Part shown: positions 1 to 6,013 of the stretch, piece by piece
Layout: each line of letters starts with the position of its first letter
Position numbering within the stretch: position 1 is the first letter of the stretch
Assembly: GCA_038234045.1 (NCBI GenBank)
Contig: JBBSUX010000075.1
Location: 1-13,410 of the forward strand
DNA length: 13,410 nt
Source: JBBSUX01 sp038234045
GTDB lineage: Bacteria > Pseudomonadota > Gammaproteobacteria > Burkholderiales > Burkholderiaceae_C
Direction of reading: 5' to 3'
The notes under the pieces: generated by a model
Told to the model about the DNA's origin: nothing
Databases searched by the model: none
Seen by the model: the letters and a program-made list of their open reading frames with translations, nothing else
Position numbers and translations under genes: made by a program

Positions 1-2245
1 AGCCCGCGAACTTCTCCATCAGGTCGAAGATCTCGTCAGCCTTGTCCTGATTGATGCCATTGACGGCCGCGCCCTTGCGGAAGATGGCGCGGTGCTCGGC
101 CATCTCCTCGAGCTTTTTCTTGCCCATGGCGCGGCGCAAAAGGTCGGCACCACCCAGCGAATAACCACCCAGGATCTGAGCGGTCTGCATGACCTGCTCC
201 TGGTAGACCATGATCCCGTAAGTTTCCGACAGCATCTCCGCCACCAGCGGATGCGGGTACTCCACCGGCTCTCGCCCATGTTTGCGCGCAACGAAGCTCG
301 GTATCAGGTCCATCGGGCCCGGTCGATACAGCGCATTCAGCGCAATCAGATCTTCCAGACGCGTTGGGCGTGCATCCTTCAACATGCCCTGCATGCCGCG
401 TGATTCGAACTGAAACACTGCCTCGGTCTTGCCATCAGCAAACAGGCGATACGTGGCCGCGTCGTCGACTGCGATGTTTTCGTAGGCAAATCCTTCCTGG
501 CCCTTGTGACGTGAAGCGATCAGATCACGCGCAATCTCCAGGATGGTGAGAGTCGCCAGCCCCAGAAAGTCGAACTTGACCAGACCGATCGCCTCGACAT
601 CGTCCTTGTCGAACTGGCTCACGGCCGAGCCACTGCCGGGCTGCTGATACAGCGGGCAAAAGTCGGTGAGCTTGCCCGGCGCAATGAGCACGCCACCGGC
701 ATGCATGCCCACATTGCGCGTCATGCCTTCGAGCTTTTGCGCCAGCGCCAGAAGCGTCTTGACTTCGTCTTCCTTCTCCAGTCGCTCGGCCAGTATCGGC
801 TCGGCCTTGATAGCGCCATCGATCGTGATGTGCGTGCCGGGCTTGTTCGGGATCAGCTTGCTGATGCCGTCGCAGAAGGTGTAGCTCATGTCCAGCACGC
901 GACCCACATCGCGGATGGCGGCGCGCGCAGCCATGGTGCCGAAGGTGACGATCTGGCTCACAGCGTCGCGTCCGTATTTCTCCTTGACGTAATCGATGAC
1001 GCGGTCACGGTTGCTCTGGCAGAAGTCGATGTCGAAGTCGGGCATCGACACCCGTTCCGGGTTCAGGAAGCGCTCGAACAGCAGATTGAATTCCAGCGGA
1101 TCGAGGTCGGTGATCTTCAGCGAATACGCCACCAGCGAACCGGCACCAGAGCCGCGTCCCGGCCCCACCGGGCAGCCGTTTTTCTTGGCCCAGTTGATGA
1201 AGTCGCCAACGATCAGAAAGTAGCCTGGGAATCCCATCTTCAGGATGGTGGCGATCTCGAACTCGAGCCTCTCCACATAGCGTGGGCGCTGGTGTTCACG
1301 CGTCTCGACGTTCGGATAAAGATGTCGGAGCCGCCCCTCCAACCCTTCGAACGAAGCAACGCGGAAGTATTCGCCTATCGGCATGCGTTGGCCGTCCACC
1401 TCCGGTGTGGGAAAGTCCGGCAGCTGCGGCTTGCCAAGGTCGAAGACGAGGCTGCAGCGTTTGGCGATCTCCACGGCGTTGGCAAGCGCGCTTGGCACAT
1501 CGGCAAACAAGGCTTCCATTTCGGCTGACGAGCGGAAATGCTGCTCGCGCGTAAAACGCCGCACTCGACGTTGATTGCCGAGGATTTCGCCCTCGGCGAT
1601 GCAGACACGCGCCTCATGTGCCTCGAAATCGTCAACTAGAGTGAACTGTACGGGATGTGTCGCCACAACAGGCAAGCCCAGGCGGGCGGCCAACTCGACG
1701 GCGGCCGTTACATGCGCCGCATCTTCCGGACGGCCCGCACGCTGCAGCTCGATGTAGAAGCGATGCGGAAAGATGGCGGCCAGCTCCAAGGCCATATCGG
1801 TGGCGCCTGCGTCGTCGCCCCGCAGCAGAGCCTGCCCGACAGGGCCCGCCTGCGCGCCGGAGAGCATCAGCAGGCCCGCATTGCATTCACGCAACCACTC
1901 CAGTTTGCACACCGCCTGTGATTTGACAATGTTGCGCGTCCAGGCACGCGCCAGGATCTCTGAAAGATGGAGATAGCCAGTATGGTTCTGCACCAGCAAC
2001 AGCACACGCGAGAGCGCGGCCGGATCCTGCTGAAGCCCTTCCAGGAAAATCTCTGCGCCGATGACGGGTTTGACACCCTTGCCACGTGCTTCCTTGTAGA
2101 ACTTGATAGCGCCGAAGAGGTTGCTCAGATCGGTAATCGCCAGCGCGGGCTGGCCGTCGCGGGCCGCAGCGGCTACGATTTCATCGATACGGTTGGTACC
2201 GTCGACGACGGAAAATTCAGTGTGCAGGCGCAAATGGACGAACAT
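1..2245 (-). CDS. dnaE: DNA polymerase III subunit alpha, N-terminal 748 codons (3' end outside window)
   Basis: Catalytic alpha subunit of the replicative DNA polymerase III holoenzyme, which performs 5'-3' template-directed synthesis at the fork. The protein starts MFVHLRLHTEFSVVDGT, the conserved opening of the PHP domain (about residues 1-280). The palm carries PDFDIDFC with catalytic aspartates at 403 and 405, matching E. coli 401/403. The third aspartate is D559 in LVKFDFLGLATLT (E. coli 555). The visible part ends just after the conserved YGIMVYQEQVMQ and LRRAMGKKK segments near residues 670-720. Family members are about 1150-1190 residues, so roughly 400 residues (tau- and clamp-binding parts) lie outside the window. 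The start ATG at 2245 is the only one fitting the conserved N-terminus. It has no Shine-Dalgarno sequence but a TACAAT box six bases upstream. The frame is open throughout. Identification is firm. Confidence 0.98.
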   Translation of the reverse strand, partial: MFVHLRLHTEFSVVDGTNRIDEIVAAAARDGQPALAITDLSNLFGAIKFYKEARGKGVKPVIGAEIFLEGLQQDPAALSRVLLLVQNHTGYLHLSEILARAWTRNIVKSQAVCKLEWLRECNAGLLMLSGAQAGPVGQALLRGDDAGATDMALELAAIFPHRFYIELQRAGRPEDAAHVTAAVELAARLGLPVVATHPVQFTLVDDFEAHEARVCIAEGEILGNQRRVRRFTREQHFRSSAEMEALFADVPSALANAVEIAKRCSLVFDLGKPQLPDFPTPEVDGQRMPIGEYFRVASFEGLEGRLRHLYPNVETREHQRPRYVERLEFEIATILKMGFPGYFLIVGDFINWAKKNGCPVGPGRGSGAGSLVAYSLKITDLDPLEFNLLFERFLNPERVSMPDFDIDFCQSNRDRVIDYVKEKYGRDAVSQIVTFGTMAARAAIRDVGRVLDMSYTFCDGISKLIPNKPGTHITIDGAIKAEPILAERLEKEDEVKTLLALAQKLEGMTRNVGMHAGGVLIAPGKLTDFCPLYQQPGSGSAVSQFDKDDVEAIGLVKFDFLGLATLTILEIARDLIASRHKGQEGFAYENIAVDDAATYRLFADGKTEAVFQFESRGMQGMLKDARPTRLEDLIALNALYRPGPMDLIPSFVARKHGREPVEYPHPLVAEMLSETYGIMVYQEQVMQTAQILGGYSLGGADLLRRAMGKKKLEEMAEHRAIFRKGAAVNGINQDKADEIFDLMEKFAG

Positions 2246-2251
2246 GCCGTC

Positions 2252-2257
2252 ATTGTA
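2252..2257 (-). promoter_or_regulatory. Candidate -10 box TACAAT of dnaE, possible leaderless start
   Basis: On the minus strand TACAAT lies six bases before the dnaE ATG, and no AGGAG-like ribosome binding site is visible. Transcription normally begins about seven bases after a -10 box, which would place it on the A of the ATG. I see no good -35 hexamer at 16-18 bp. The 134-bp gap 2246-2379 separates divergent dnaE and trhO and must carry both promoters; nothing else in it is recognisable. Confidence 0.45.
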
Positions 2258-2375
2258 GAAAGGCAGCCGGTATGACCCTGCGCGCAACAGGTTGTCGAAA
2301 GCTCGCTCGAACCAGCGCGCGCTGTCCAAGAAAGACTCAGCTCCGCTTCCTAGCTGCACAGGACGCAGACCTTTC

Positions 2376-2381
2376 TAAAAT
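2376..2381 (+). promoter_or_regulatory. Candidate -10 box TAAAAT at the trhO start
   Basis: TAAAAT overlaps the first possible ATG (2380) and sits seven bases before an in-frame GTG at 2389. If it is the -10 element, transcription would begin at about 2388-2389 and the GTG would be a leaderless start, trimming three residues from the protein. No convincing -35 or Shine-Dalgarno sequence is visible. This is inferred from position and from the matching arrangement at three other genes here. Confidence 0.35.
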
Positions 2382-3138
2382 GAGCGCTGTGTCAGAAATT
2401 CTCAACATCGCTGCCTACCGTTTCGTCCCGATCGACGATATCCCGCTGCTGCGCCCGCGCCTTCTGGAGTGGGGCCTTCAGGCCGGGTTGCGCGGGAAGA
2501 TCATCCTGGCCGAGGAAGGCATCAACCTCTTTCTCGCGGGCCCAGAAAGCGGCGTGCGCAGCTTTCTGGAAACGCTTCGGACCGACGAGCGCTTTGCGGG
2601 AATCACCGCCAAGGAAAGCTGGTCGCAGACGCTGCCCTTTCGCCGCATGCTCGTCAAAGTGCGCCCCGAAATCATCCGCATGAACCATCCGGCGATCCGA
2701 CCTGACCCGTCACGCGAGGGTGGACGTGCGCCGGCTGTGAATGCGGAAACGCTGCGGCGATGGCTCGATGCCGGGTACGACGACACGGGCAGACCGGTGG
2801 TGACGCTCGATACGCGCAACGCCTTCGAAGTCGAGCAAGGCACCTTCCGCAACGCCGTCGACTGGAAGATCGGCCGGTTCACCGAGTTTCCCCAAGCGCT
2901 GGAGGCTCACCGGGAGGAGCTCGAAGGCAAGACGGTGGTCAGCTTCTGTACCGGCGGAATCCGGTGCGAGAAGGCAACCATCCTGATGCGCGAAGCAGGC
3001 CTCGAGCACGCCTATCAGCTCGAAGGCGGGATCCTGCAGTATTTCGAAGATACCGATGGAGCGCACTGGGACGGAACCTGCTTCGTCTTCGACGAGCGCA
3101 TTGCGCTGCATCCCGACCTCAATGCTATCAATAGTTGA
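2380..3138 (+). CDS. trhO: tRNA uridine(34) hydroxylase, rhodanese-domain (TrhO/YceA, UPF0176)
   Basis: TrhO proteins catalyse oxygen-dependent 5-hydroxylation of uridine 34 in the wobble position of certain tRNAs. The 252-residue protein begins with the UPF0176 N-terminal domain (NIAAYRFVPIDDI, then GKIILAEEGINLFLAG) and ends in a rhodanese domain. Its active-site loop is CTGGIRCEK with cysteines at 190 and 196; the first is the expected catalytic cysteine. The downstream LEGGILQYFE and HWDGTCFVFDER stretches are also typical. It is shorter than the roughly 350-residue E. coli enzyme and lacks the Cys-rich C-terminal tail. The open frame runs back to 2272, but those upstream residues do not look like the family, so I start at ATG 2380; GTG 2389 is possible. 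The last residues and stop codon lie within a hairpin repeat. It is divergent from dnaE and convergent with the flavodoxin. Confidence 0.93.
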   Translation: MSAVSEILNIAAYRFVPIDDIPLLRPRLLEWGLQAGLRGKIILAEEGINLFLAGPESGVRSFLETLRTDERFAGITAKESWSQTLPFRRMLVKVRPEIIRMNHPAIRPDPSREGGRAPAVNAETLRRWLDAGYDDTGRPVVTLDTRNAFEVEQGTFRNAVDWKIGRFTEFPQALEAHREELEGKTVVSFCTGGIRCEKATILMREAGLEHAYQLEGGILQYFEDTDGAHWDGTCFVFDERIALHPDLNAINS

Positions 3139-3180
3139 GCTAGTAGCGCTTATGCGTAAAGCGCTAAAGCCATTTTCTGT
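3124..3180 (+). repeat. Hairpin repeat copy 1 (TAGCGCTT / AAGCGCTA family)
   Basis: Perfect 8-bp inverted repeat TAGCGCTT (3144-3151) and AAGCGCTA (3159-3166) around a 7-base loop, preceded by GAGCTAG and followed by AAGCCATTTTC. It aligns with copies at 6486-6543 and 12553-12609, which lie in the opposite orientation. The element starts at about 3124, so the trhO stop codon (3136-3138) is inside it. It fills the 68-bp gap between convergent trhO and the flavodoxin, and its stem might act as a bidirectional terminator. That role is inference. Confidence 0.85.
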
Positions 3181-3206
3181 TCAGTATTTTTCAAGGTGAG
3201 GAATTC

Positions 3207-3767
3207 TCAGGCTTTCCCCATCCGTGCTGCAATCTGCGCAACCCGCTCACCATAGCTGCGACCCGTATCCAGATCGCCCCGCGACATGTCACCGGCTCCG
3301 GCATCCGTCGGACTCTGCGCCATCGCACCCGCATAGGCACCGATGAAATTCGGATCGTCACGCTTGGCCGCCTTGGAGTTGCTCGGCATGATTCCCAGGC
3401 TCACCCACACCATCGAATGCTGGGCCGACAGCGAGAAGAGCGCGTTCATGGTGTTGACCTTGTCGCCGCTCATGCTGCCGCTGTTGGTGAAGCCTCCCGC
3501 GATCTTGTCCTTCCAACCTTGGGAGAACCAGACCTTGGATGACGCGTCAGCAAACTTCTTGAACTGCCAGCTCGCATTGCCCATGTAGGTGGGCGATCCA
3601 AAAATGATCGCGTCGCTGGCTGCGAGCTGCTCCCAACCGCCTTCGGGCAGGTTGCCATCGGCGTCAATGGCAAGAAGTTGCGCACCGGCACCGTCGGCCA
3701 CCGCTTGCGCCAAGCGCTGGGTGTGGCCGTAGCCCGAGTGAAAAACAACCGTGACATTCAAAGCCAT
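3207..3767 (-). CDS. Flavodoxin-fold NAD(P)H:quinone oxidoreductase-like protein (WrbA-like)
   Basis: Probable cytoplasmic FMN-binding reductase of the flavodoxin/WrbA group, which typically transfers two electrons from NAD(P)H to quinones or related acceptors. The 186-residue protein begins with a beta strand and an FMN-phosphate loop HSGYGHTQ (10-17). It then has GSPTYMGN (57-64) and TNSGSMSG (95-101), the positions that wrap the flavin ring in WrbA. No signal peptide or membrane segment is seen. The region after residue 125 (MPSNSKAAKRDDPNFIGAY) departs from classical WrbA, so substrate and exact subfamily are unknown. The start at ATG 3767 is fixed by AGAGG six bases upstream. It lies 66 bp downstream of the pirin gene on the same strand, probably in one transcript, and the pairing suggests a redox or oxidative-stress role. 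Confidence 0.88.
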   Translation of the reverse strand: MALNVTVVFHSGYGHTQRLAQAVADGAGAQLLAIDADGNLPEGGWEQLAASDAIIFGSPTYMGNASWQFKKFADASSKVWFSQGWKDKIAGGFTNSGSMSGDKVNTMNALFSLSAQHSMVWVSLGIMPSNSKAAKRDDPNFIGAYAGAMAQSPTDAGAGDMSRGDLDTGRSYGERVAQIAARMGKA

Positions 3768-3773
3768 TAAAAA

Positions 3774-3778
3774 CCTCT
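3774..3778 (-). promoter_or_regulatory. Ribosome binding site of the flavodoxin gene
   Basis: AGAGG on the minus strand, six bases before the ATG at 3767. It sits in an otherwise T-rich leader and decides the start. Confidence 0.7.
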
Positions 3779-3790
3779 ATAAATAAAAAG

Positions 3791-3799
3791 AAAAAAAAA
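3791..3799. repeat. A9 homopolymer in an AT-rich spacer
   Basis: Nine consecutive A on the plus strand (U9 in the pirin/flavodoxin transcript) within the 66-bp spacer 3768-3833, which is far more AT-rich than its surroundings. No strong GC hairpin immediately precedes the U tract, so a standard intrinsic terminator is not supported. It could be a U-rich leader that helps translation of the flavodoxin, or a slippage-prone tract. Confidence 0.6.
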
Positions 3800-3833
3800 C
3801 AGACCGAAAAGAGAAAACGCGGGAAGTCCATGC

Positions 3834-4535
3834 TTACGGCGCCAGATCGAACACCAGCACCTCGGCCGCACGGCCTTCGTCCAGTACGATTTCGCGCTCA
3901 CCGCTTAATAGTGCCGCGTCACCAGCTTTCAACGCCTGACCGTTGACGCAGATTCCGCCGCGCACCAGATGCACATAGGCCTTGCGTCCCGGATCAAGCA
4001 GAAGTTGCGCCGATTCGGCTCGGTCGAACAGACCGACAAAAAGCCGCGCGTCGGCATGCACGTTAACCGAGCCGTCTGCACCGTCAGGCGACGCCACCAG
4101 CCTCAGCTTGCCGCGCTTATCGGCTTCGGCAAAGCGCTTTTGTTCGTAGCTGGGCGCCACACCGCGCTGGTCGGGCTCGATCCAGATCTGCAGCAGATGC
4201 GTCGATTGACCCGCGGCGTGGTTGAACTCGCTGTGCGTCACGCCGCTGCCGGCACTCATGCGCTGCACGTCGCCGGGGGGAATACCTTCGATATTGCCCA
4301 TGCTGTCTTTGTGCGCCAGCTCACCCGAAAGCACATAGCTGATGATTTCCATGTCACGGTGGCTGTGCGTGCCAAAGCCGGTTCCGGGCGCAATGATGTC
4401 TTCGTTGATCACGCGCAGATTACCGAATCCCATGTGAGCGGGATCGTGGTAGCCAGCAAAGGAAAAGCTGTGCCAGGACTGAAGCCACCCATGATTGGCC
4501 TGGCCGCGTTCCGCTGAGGGTCTGACAGTAAGCAT
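3834..4535 (-). CDS. Pirin family protein (YhhW-like bicupin)
   Basis: Pirins are iron-dependent bicupins; the E. coli relative YhhW has quercetin 2,3-dioxygenase activity, although the natural substrate is generally unknown. The 233 residues match the YhhW length (about 231). Conserved features are WHSFSFAGYHDP (21-32) and GFGNLRVINED (36-46). The first cupin has metal ligands H57 and H59 (GTHSHRDMEIISYVLSGEL), H101 and E103 (VTHSEFNH). The C-terminal cupin covers about 150-233 and, as usual, shows no second full metal site. ATG 4535 is preceded by AAGGAG at a six-base spacing. It is probably first in a two-gene unit with the flavodoxin and divergent from the FAD oxidoreductase. Pirin genes often sit beside redox enzymes and LysR regulators, but no regulator is present here. 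Confidence 0.93.
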   Translation of the reverse strand: MLTVRPSAERGQANHGWLQSWHSFSFAGYHDPAHMGFGNLRVINEDIIAPGTGFGTHSHRDMEIISYVLSGELAHKDSMGNIEGIPPGDVQRMSAGSGVTHSEFNHAAGQSTHLLQIWIEPDQRGVAPSYEQKRFAEADKRGKLRLVASPDGADGSVNVHADARLFVGLFDRAESAQLLLDPGRKAYVHLVRGGICVNGQALKAGDAALLSGEREIVLDEGRAAEVLVFDLAP

Positions 4536-4541
4536 GTTGCG

Positions 4542-4547
4542 CTCCTT
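4542..4547 (-). promoter_or_regulatory. Ribosome binding site of the pirin gene
   Basis: AAGGAG on the minus strand, six bases before the ATG at 4535; strong and start-deciding. Confidence 0.8.
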
Positions 4548-4626
4548 GTGGTCGAGGCTATTGCTCGATCGATCAACTGTAGGGCGTCGACCCCACAGCG
4601 CGGCTGAAGCGTTTTAACGGCATCAT

Positions 4627-4639
4627 TCAAAAAATTTGA
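4627..4639. promoter_or_regulatory. AT-rich palindrome, possible operator
   Basis: TCAAA-AAA-TTTGA forms a perfect 5-bp inverted repeat in the only AT-rich block of the gap between pirin and the FAD oxidoreductase. A TTGACT hexamer (4636-4641) overlaps it and could be a -35 element for the plus strand, but no matching -10 follows at 17 bp (AATCTC is poor). A regulator site is a guess from symmetry and position only. Confidence 0.25.
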
Positions 4640-4837
4640 CTGAGAGGTGCTTTTTCCCAATCTCCTCGACCTCGATTCCTCCCTCGACCTCACCGCCGCC
4701 AGCGAAGTCCGGCGCCAAGCGGCCGACCGCAAAGGCGGCGCAAACGCCTCACCACCCGCCATCGCTGTAGAGTCACAACCGCAAGGCCCCATCGATCGCA
4801 AGCTCGACATCGGGCCCATCATTCGAATCACCGTTCC

Positions 4838-4843
4838 AGGAGA
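4838..4843 (+). promoter_or_regulatory. Ribosome binding site of the FAD oxidoreductase gene
   Basis: AGGAGA eight bases before ATG 4852. It supports this start rather than one nearer the dinucleotide-binding fold. Confidence 0.75.
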
Positions 4844-4851
4844 CACCCCCC

Positions 4852-5973
4852 ATGCCCAGCCGATCCGGATCAGCCGCTAAAAAGCCCCCCCGAACCTCTT
4901 CGAGGAGCCCTGCCCTCGCTACCAACGCGCGCAAGGTTGCCGTCGTGGGCGCGGGCCTGGCGGGCATCGTCTGCGCCCGCACGCTTGCGCAAGCCGGTTG
5001 CGCCGTCACGGTGTTCGAAGCCGAGGCCAGCACCGGCGGTCGCATGGCGACGCAGGACACGCCCTTCGGCGGCTTCGACAGCGGCGCCCAATATTTCACC
5101 GTGCGCGACGAGCGCTTCGGTCGGGCGCTGGAAGTTACGAGTGCTGGATGCCGTCCCTGGAGCGCGAGCACTGTTCGGGTCCTCGACACCCATGGCCGCG
5201 TCGCCGCCGCCGGGCTTCCGCCGCGCGAGCCGCACCTGGTTCCGGTTCCCGGAATGGGCAATCTGGCACTCGGCTGGGCAGCTCCGCTTGCAGCAGATGG
5301 CCGTCTGCAGACCGGTACGCGCGTGACGCGGATCGAGGCCGATGCATTGGCTGCGGGCCGCTGGCAATTGCGCACCGAGGGAAGCGGCAGCGCCCAGGTG
5401 CAGGCCGGCTTCGATTCCGTACTGCTGGCGCTGCCGGCACCGCAAGCCTGCGCACTCTTGAAGGATGGCGGGCCGCCCGCCGCGCTTGCCATGGCACGCA
5501 CCCTCGCCAAGGTGAAGATGGCGCCGTGCTGGACCTTGATGCTGGCTTTCCCCCAGGCTTCCCAGCCGAAGTTCAGCACGCTCGGGCCCCAGTGGAACGC
5601 AGCCAGAAGCACACACCACCGCATCGCCTGGCTGGCCCGGGAATCTTCCAAACCGGGTCGCAGTGGGGTCGAGCGCTGGACGGTGCAGGCAAGCGAAGCC
5701 TGGTCGCTTGAACACCTGCATGACGACGACGATCGCGTGCGCGCCAAGCTGCTGCGGGCTTTTGCCGAGATCACCGGAATCCATGCCGAGCCGGCACATG
5801 CCGGTTTGCGGCGCTGGGCCTACGCCAAGACCACTCGAGCGCTGGGTCGCAAGTTCTTGTGGGAGCCGCGCGCAGGCCTGGGTGCTTGCGGCGACTGGTG
5901 CAGCGGACATCGCGTCGAGGATGCGTTCGTGTCGGGACTCGAGCTTGCCTTGGCGGTCGTCCAGCGGAGCTGA
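4852..5973 (+). CDS. FAD-dependent oxidoreductase, renalase-like
   Basis: Flavoprotein of the amine-oxidase/renalase-like group, using an N-terminal Rossmann fold to hold FAD. The 373 residues open with a basic Ser/Pro-rich tail (1-27) that has no hydrophobic core and so is not a signal peptide. The fold then follows: VAVVGAGLAGIVCARTL with GxGxxG at 33-38, an acidic strand end at VFEAEAS (54-60), and the second FAD motif GGRMAT (62-67). GGFDSGAQYFTVRDERF (73-89) is typical of the renalase-like subfamily. The C-terminal CGDWCSG (346-352) followed by EDAFVSGLELA is the second FAD-contacting motif. Human renalase oxidises abnormal dihydro-NAD(P) isomers, but bacterial members are mostly uncharacterised and the substrate here is unknown. 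The gene ends 40 bp before gluQ on the same strand, so cotranscription is likely. Confidence 0.88.
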   Translation: MPSRSGSAAKKPPRTSSRSPALATNARKVAVVGAGLAGIVCARTLAQAGCAVTVFEAEASTGGRMATQDTPFGGFDSGAQYFTVRDERFGRALEVTSAGCRPWSASTVRVLDTHGRVAAAGLPPREPHLVPVPGMGNLALGWAAPLAADGRLQTGTRVTRIEADALAAGRWQLRTEGSGSAQVQAGFDSVLLALPAPQACALLKDGGPPAALAMARTLAKVKMAPCWTLMLAFPQASQPKFSTLGPQWNAARSTHHRIAWLARESSKPGRSGVERWTVQASEAWSLEHLHDDDDRVRAKLLRAFAEITGIHAEPAHAGLRRWAYAKTTRALGRKFLWEPRAGLGACGDWCSGHRVEDAFVSGLELALAVVQRS

Positions 5974-6013
5974 CTCCAAGGCGGCCGCATTTCGCGAAGC
6001 GTCGAGTTCTATC

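Larger units (their letters stand above)
4536..4851. other. 316-bp divergent intergenic region, no convincing gene
   Basis: This separates the pirin gene (-) from the FAD oxidoreductase (+). It contains the two ribosome binding sites at its ends, an AT-rich block at 4613-4641 with a 13-bp palindrome, and two direct copies of CTCGACCTC (4665-4673 and 4683-4691) spaced 18 bp apart. A 77-codon GTG-start frame (4647-4880) overlaps the next gene and resembles nothing I know. No sigma-70 promoter is clear on either strand. Confidence 0.5.

Noticed and set aside
701..1528. Plus-strand frame of 275 codons opposite dnaE
   Set aside because: It is antisense to the conserved dnaE palm region and its composition (His/Asp/Val/Ala-rich) reflects the complement of that gene.
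2272..2379. Upstream extension of trhO to ATG 2272 (36 extra residues)
   Set aside because: The extra residues are basic and unlike the family, and would place the start 27 bases from the dnaE start, inside the divergent promoter region.
4647..4880. 77-codon GTG frame upstream of the FAD oxidoreductase
   Set aside because: It overlaps the next gene's start and ribosome binding site, has no matching family, and the overlap with 4852 makes an independent gene unlikely.
4773..5979. Long minus-strand open frames (up to 369 codons) opposite the FAD oxidoreductase
   Set aside because: They are antisense to a gene with clear FAD motifs, have Arg/Ser/Pro-rich shadow composition and no family resemblance. 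Such frames are expected in GC-rich coding DNA.
5663..6013. Upstream extension of the gluQ frame into the FAD oxidoreductase gene
   Set aside because: This would overlap over 300 bases of a well-supported gene in another frame. The conserved GluQ-RS N-terminus begins right after GTG 6014.
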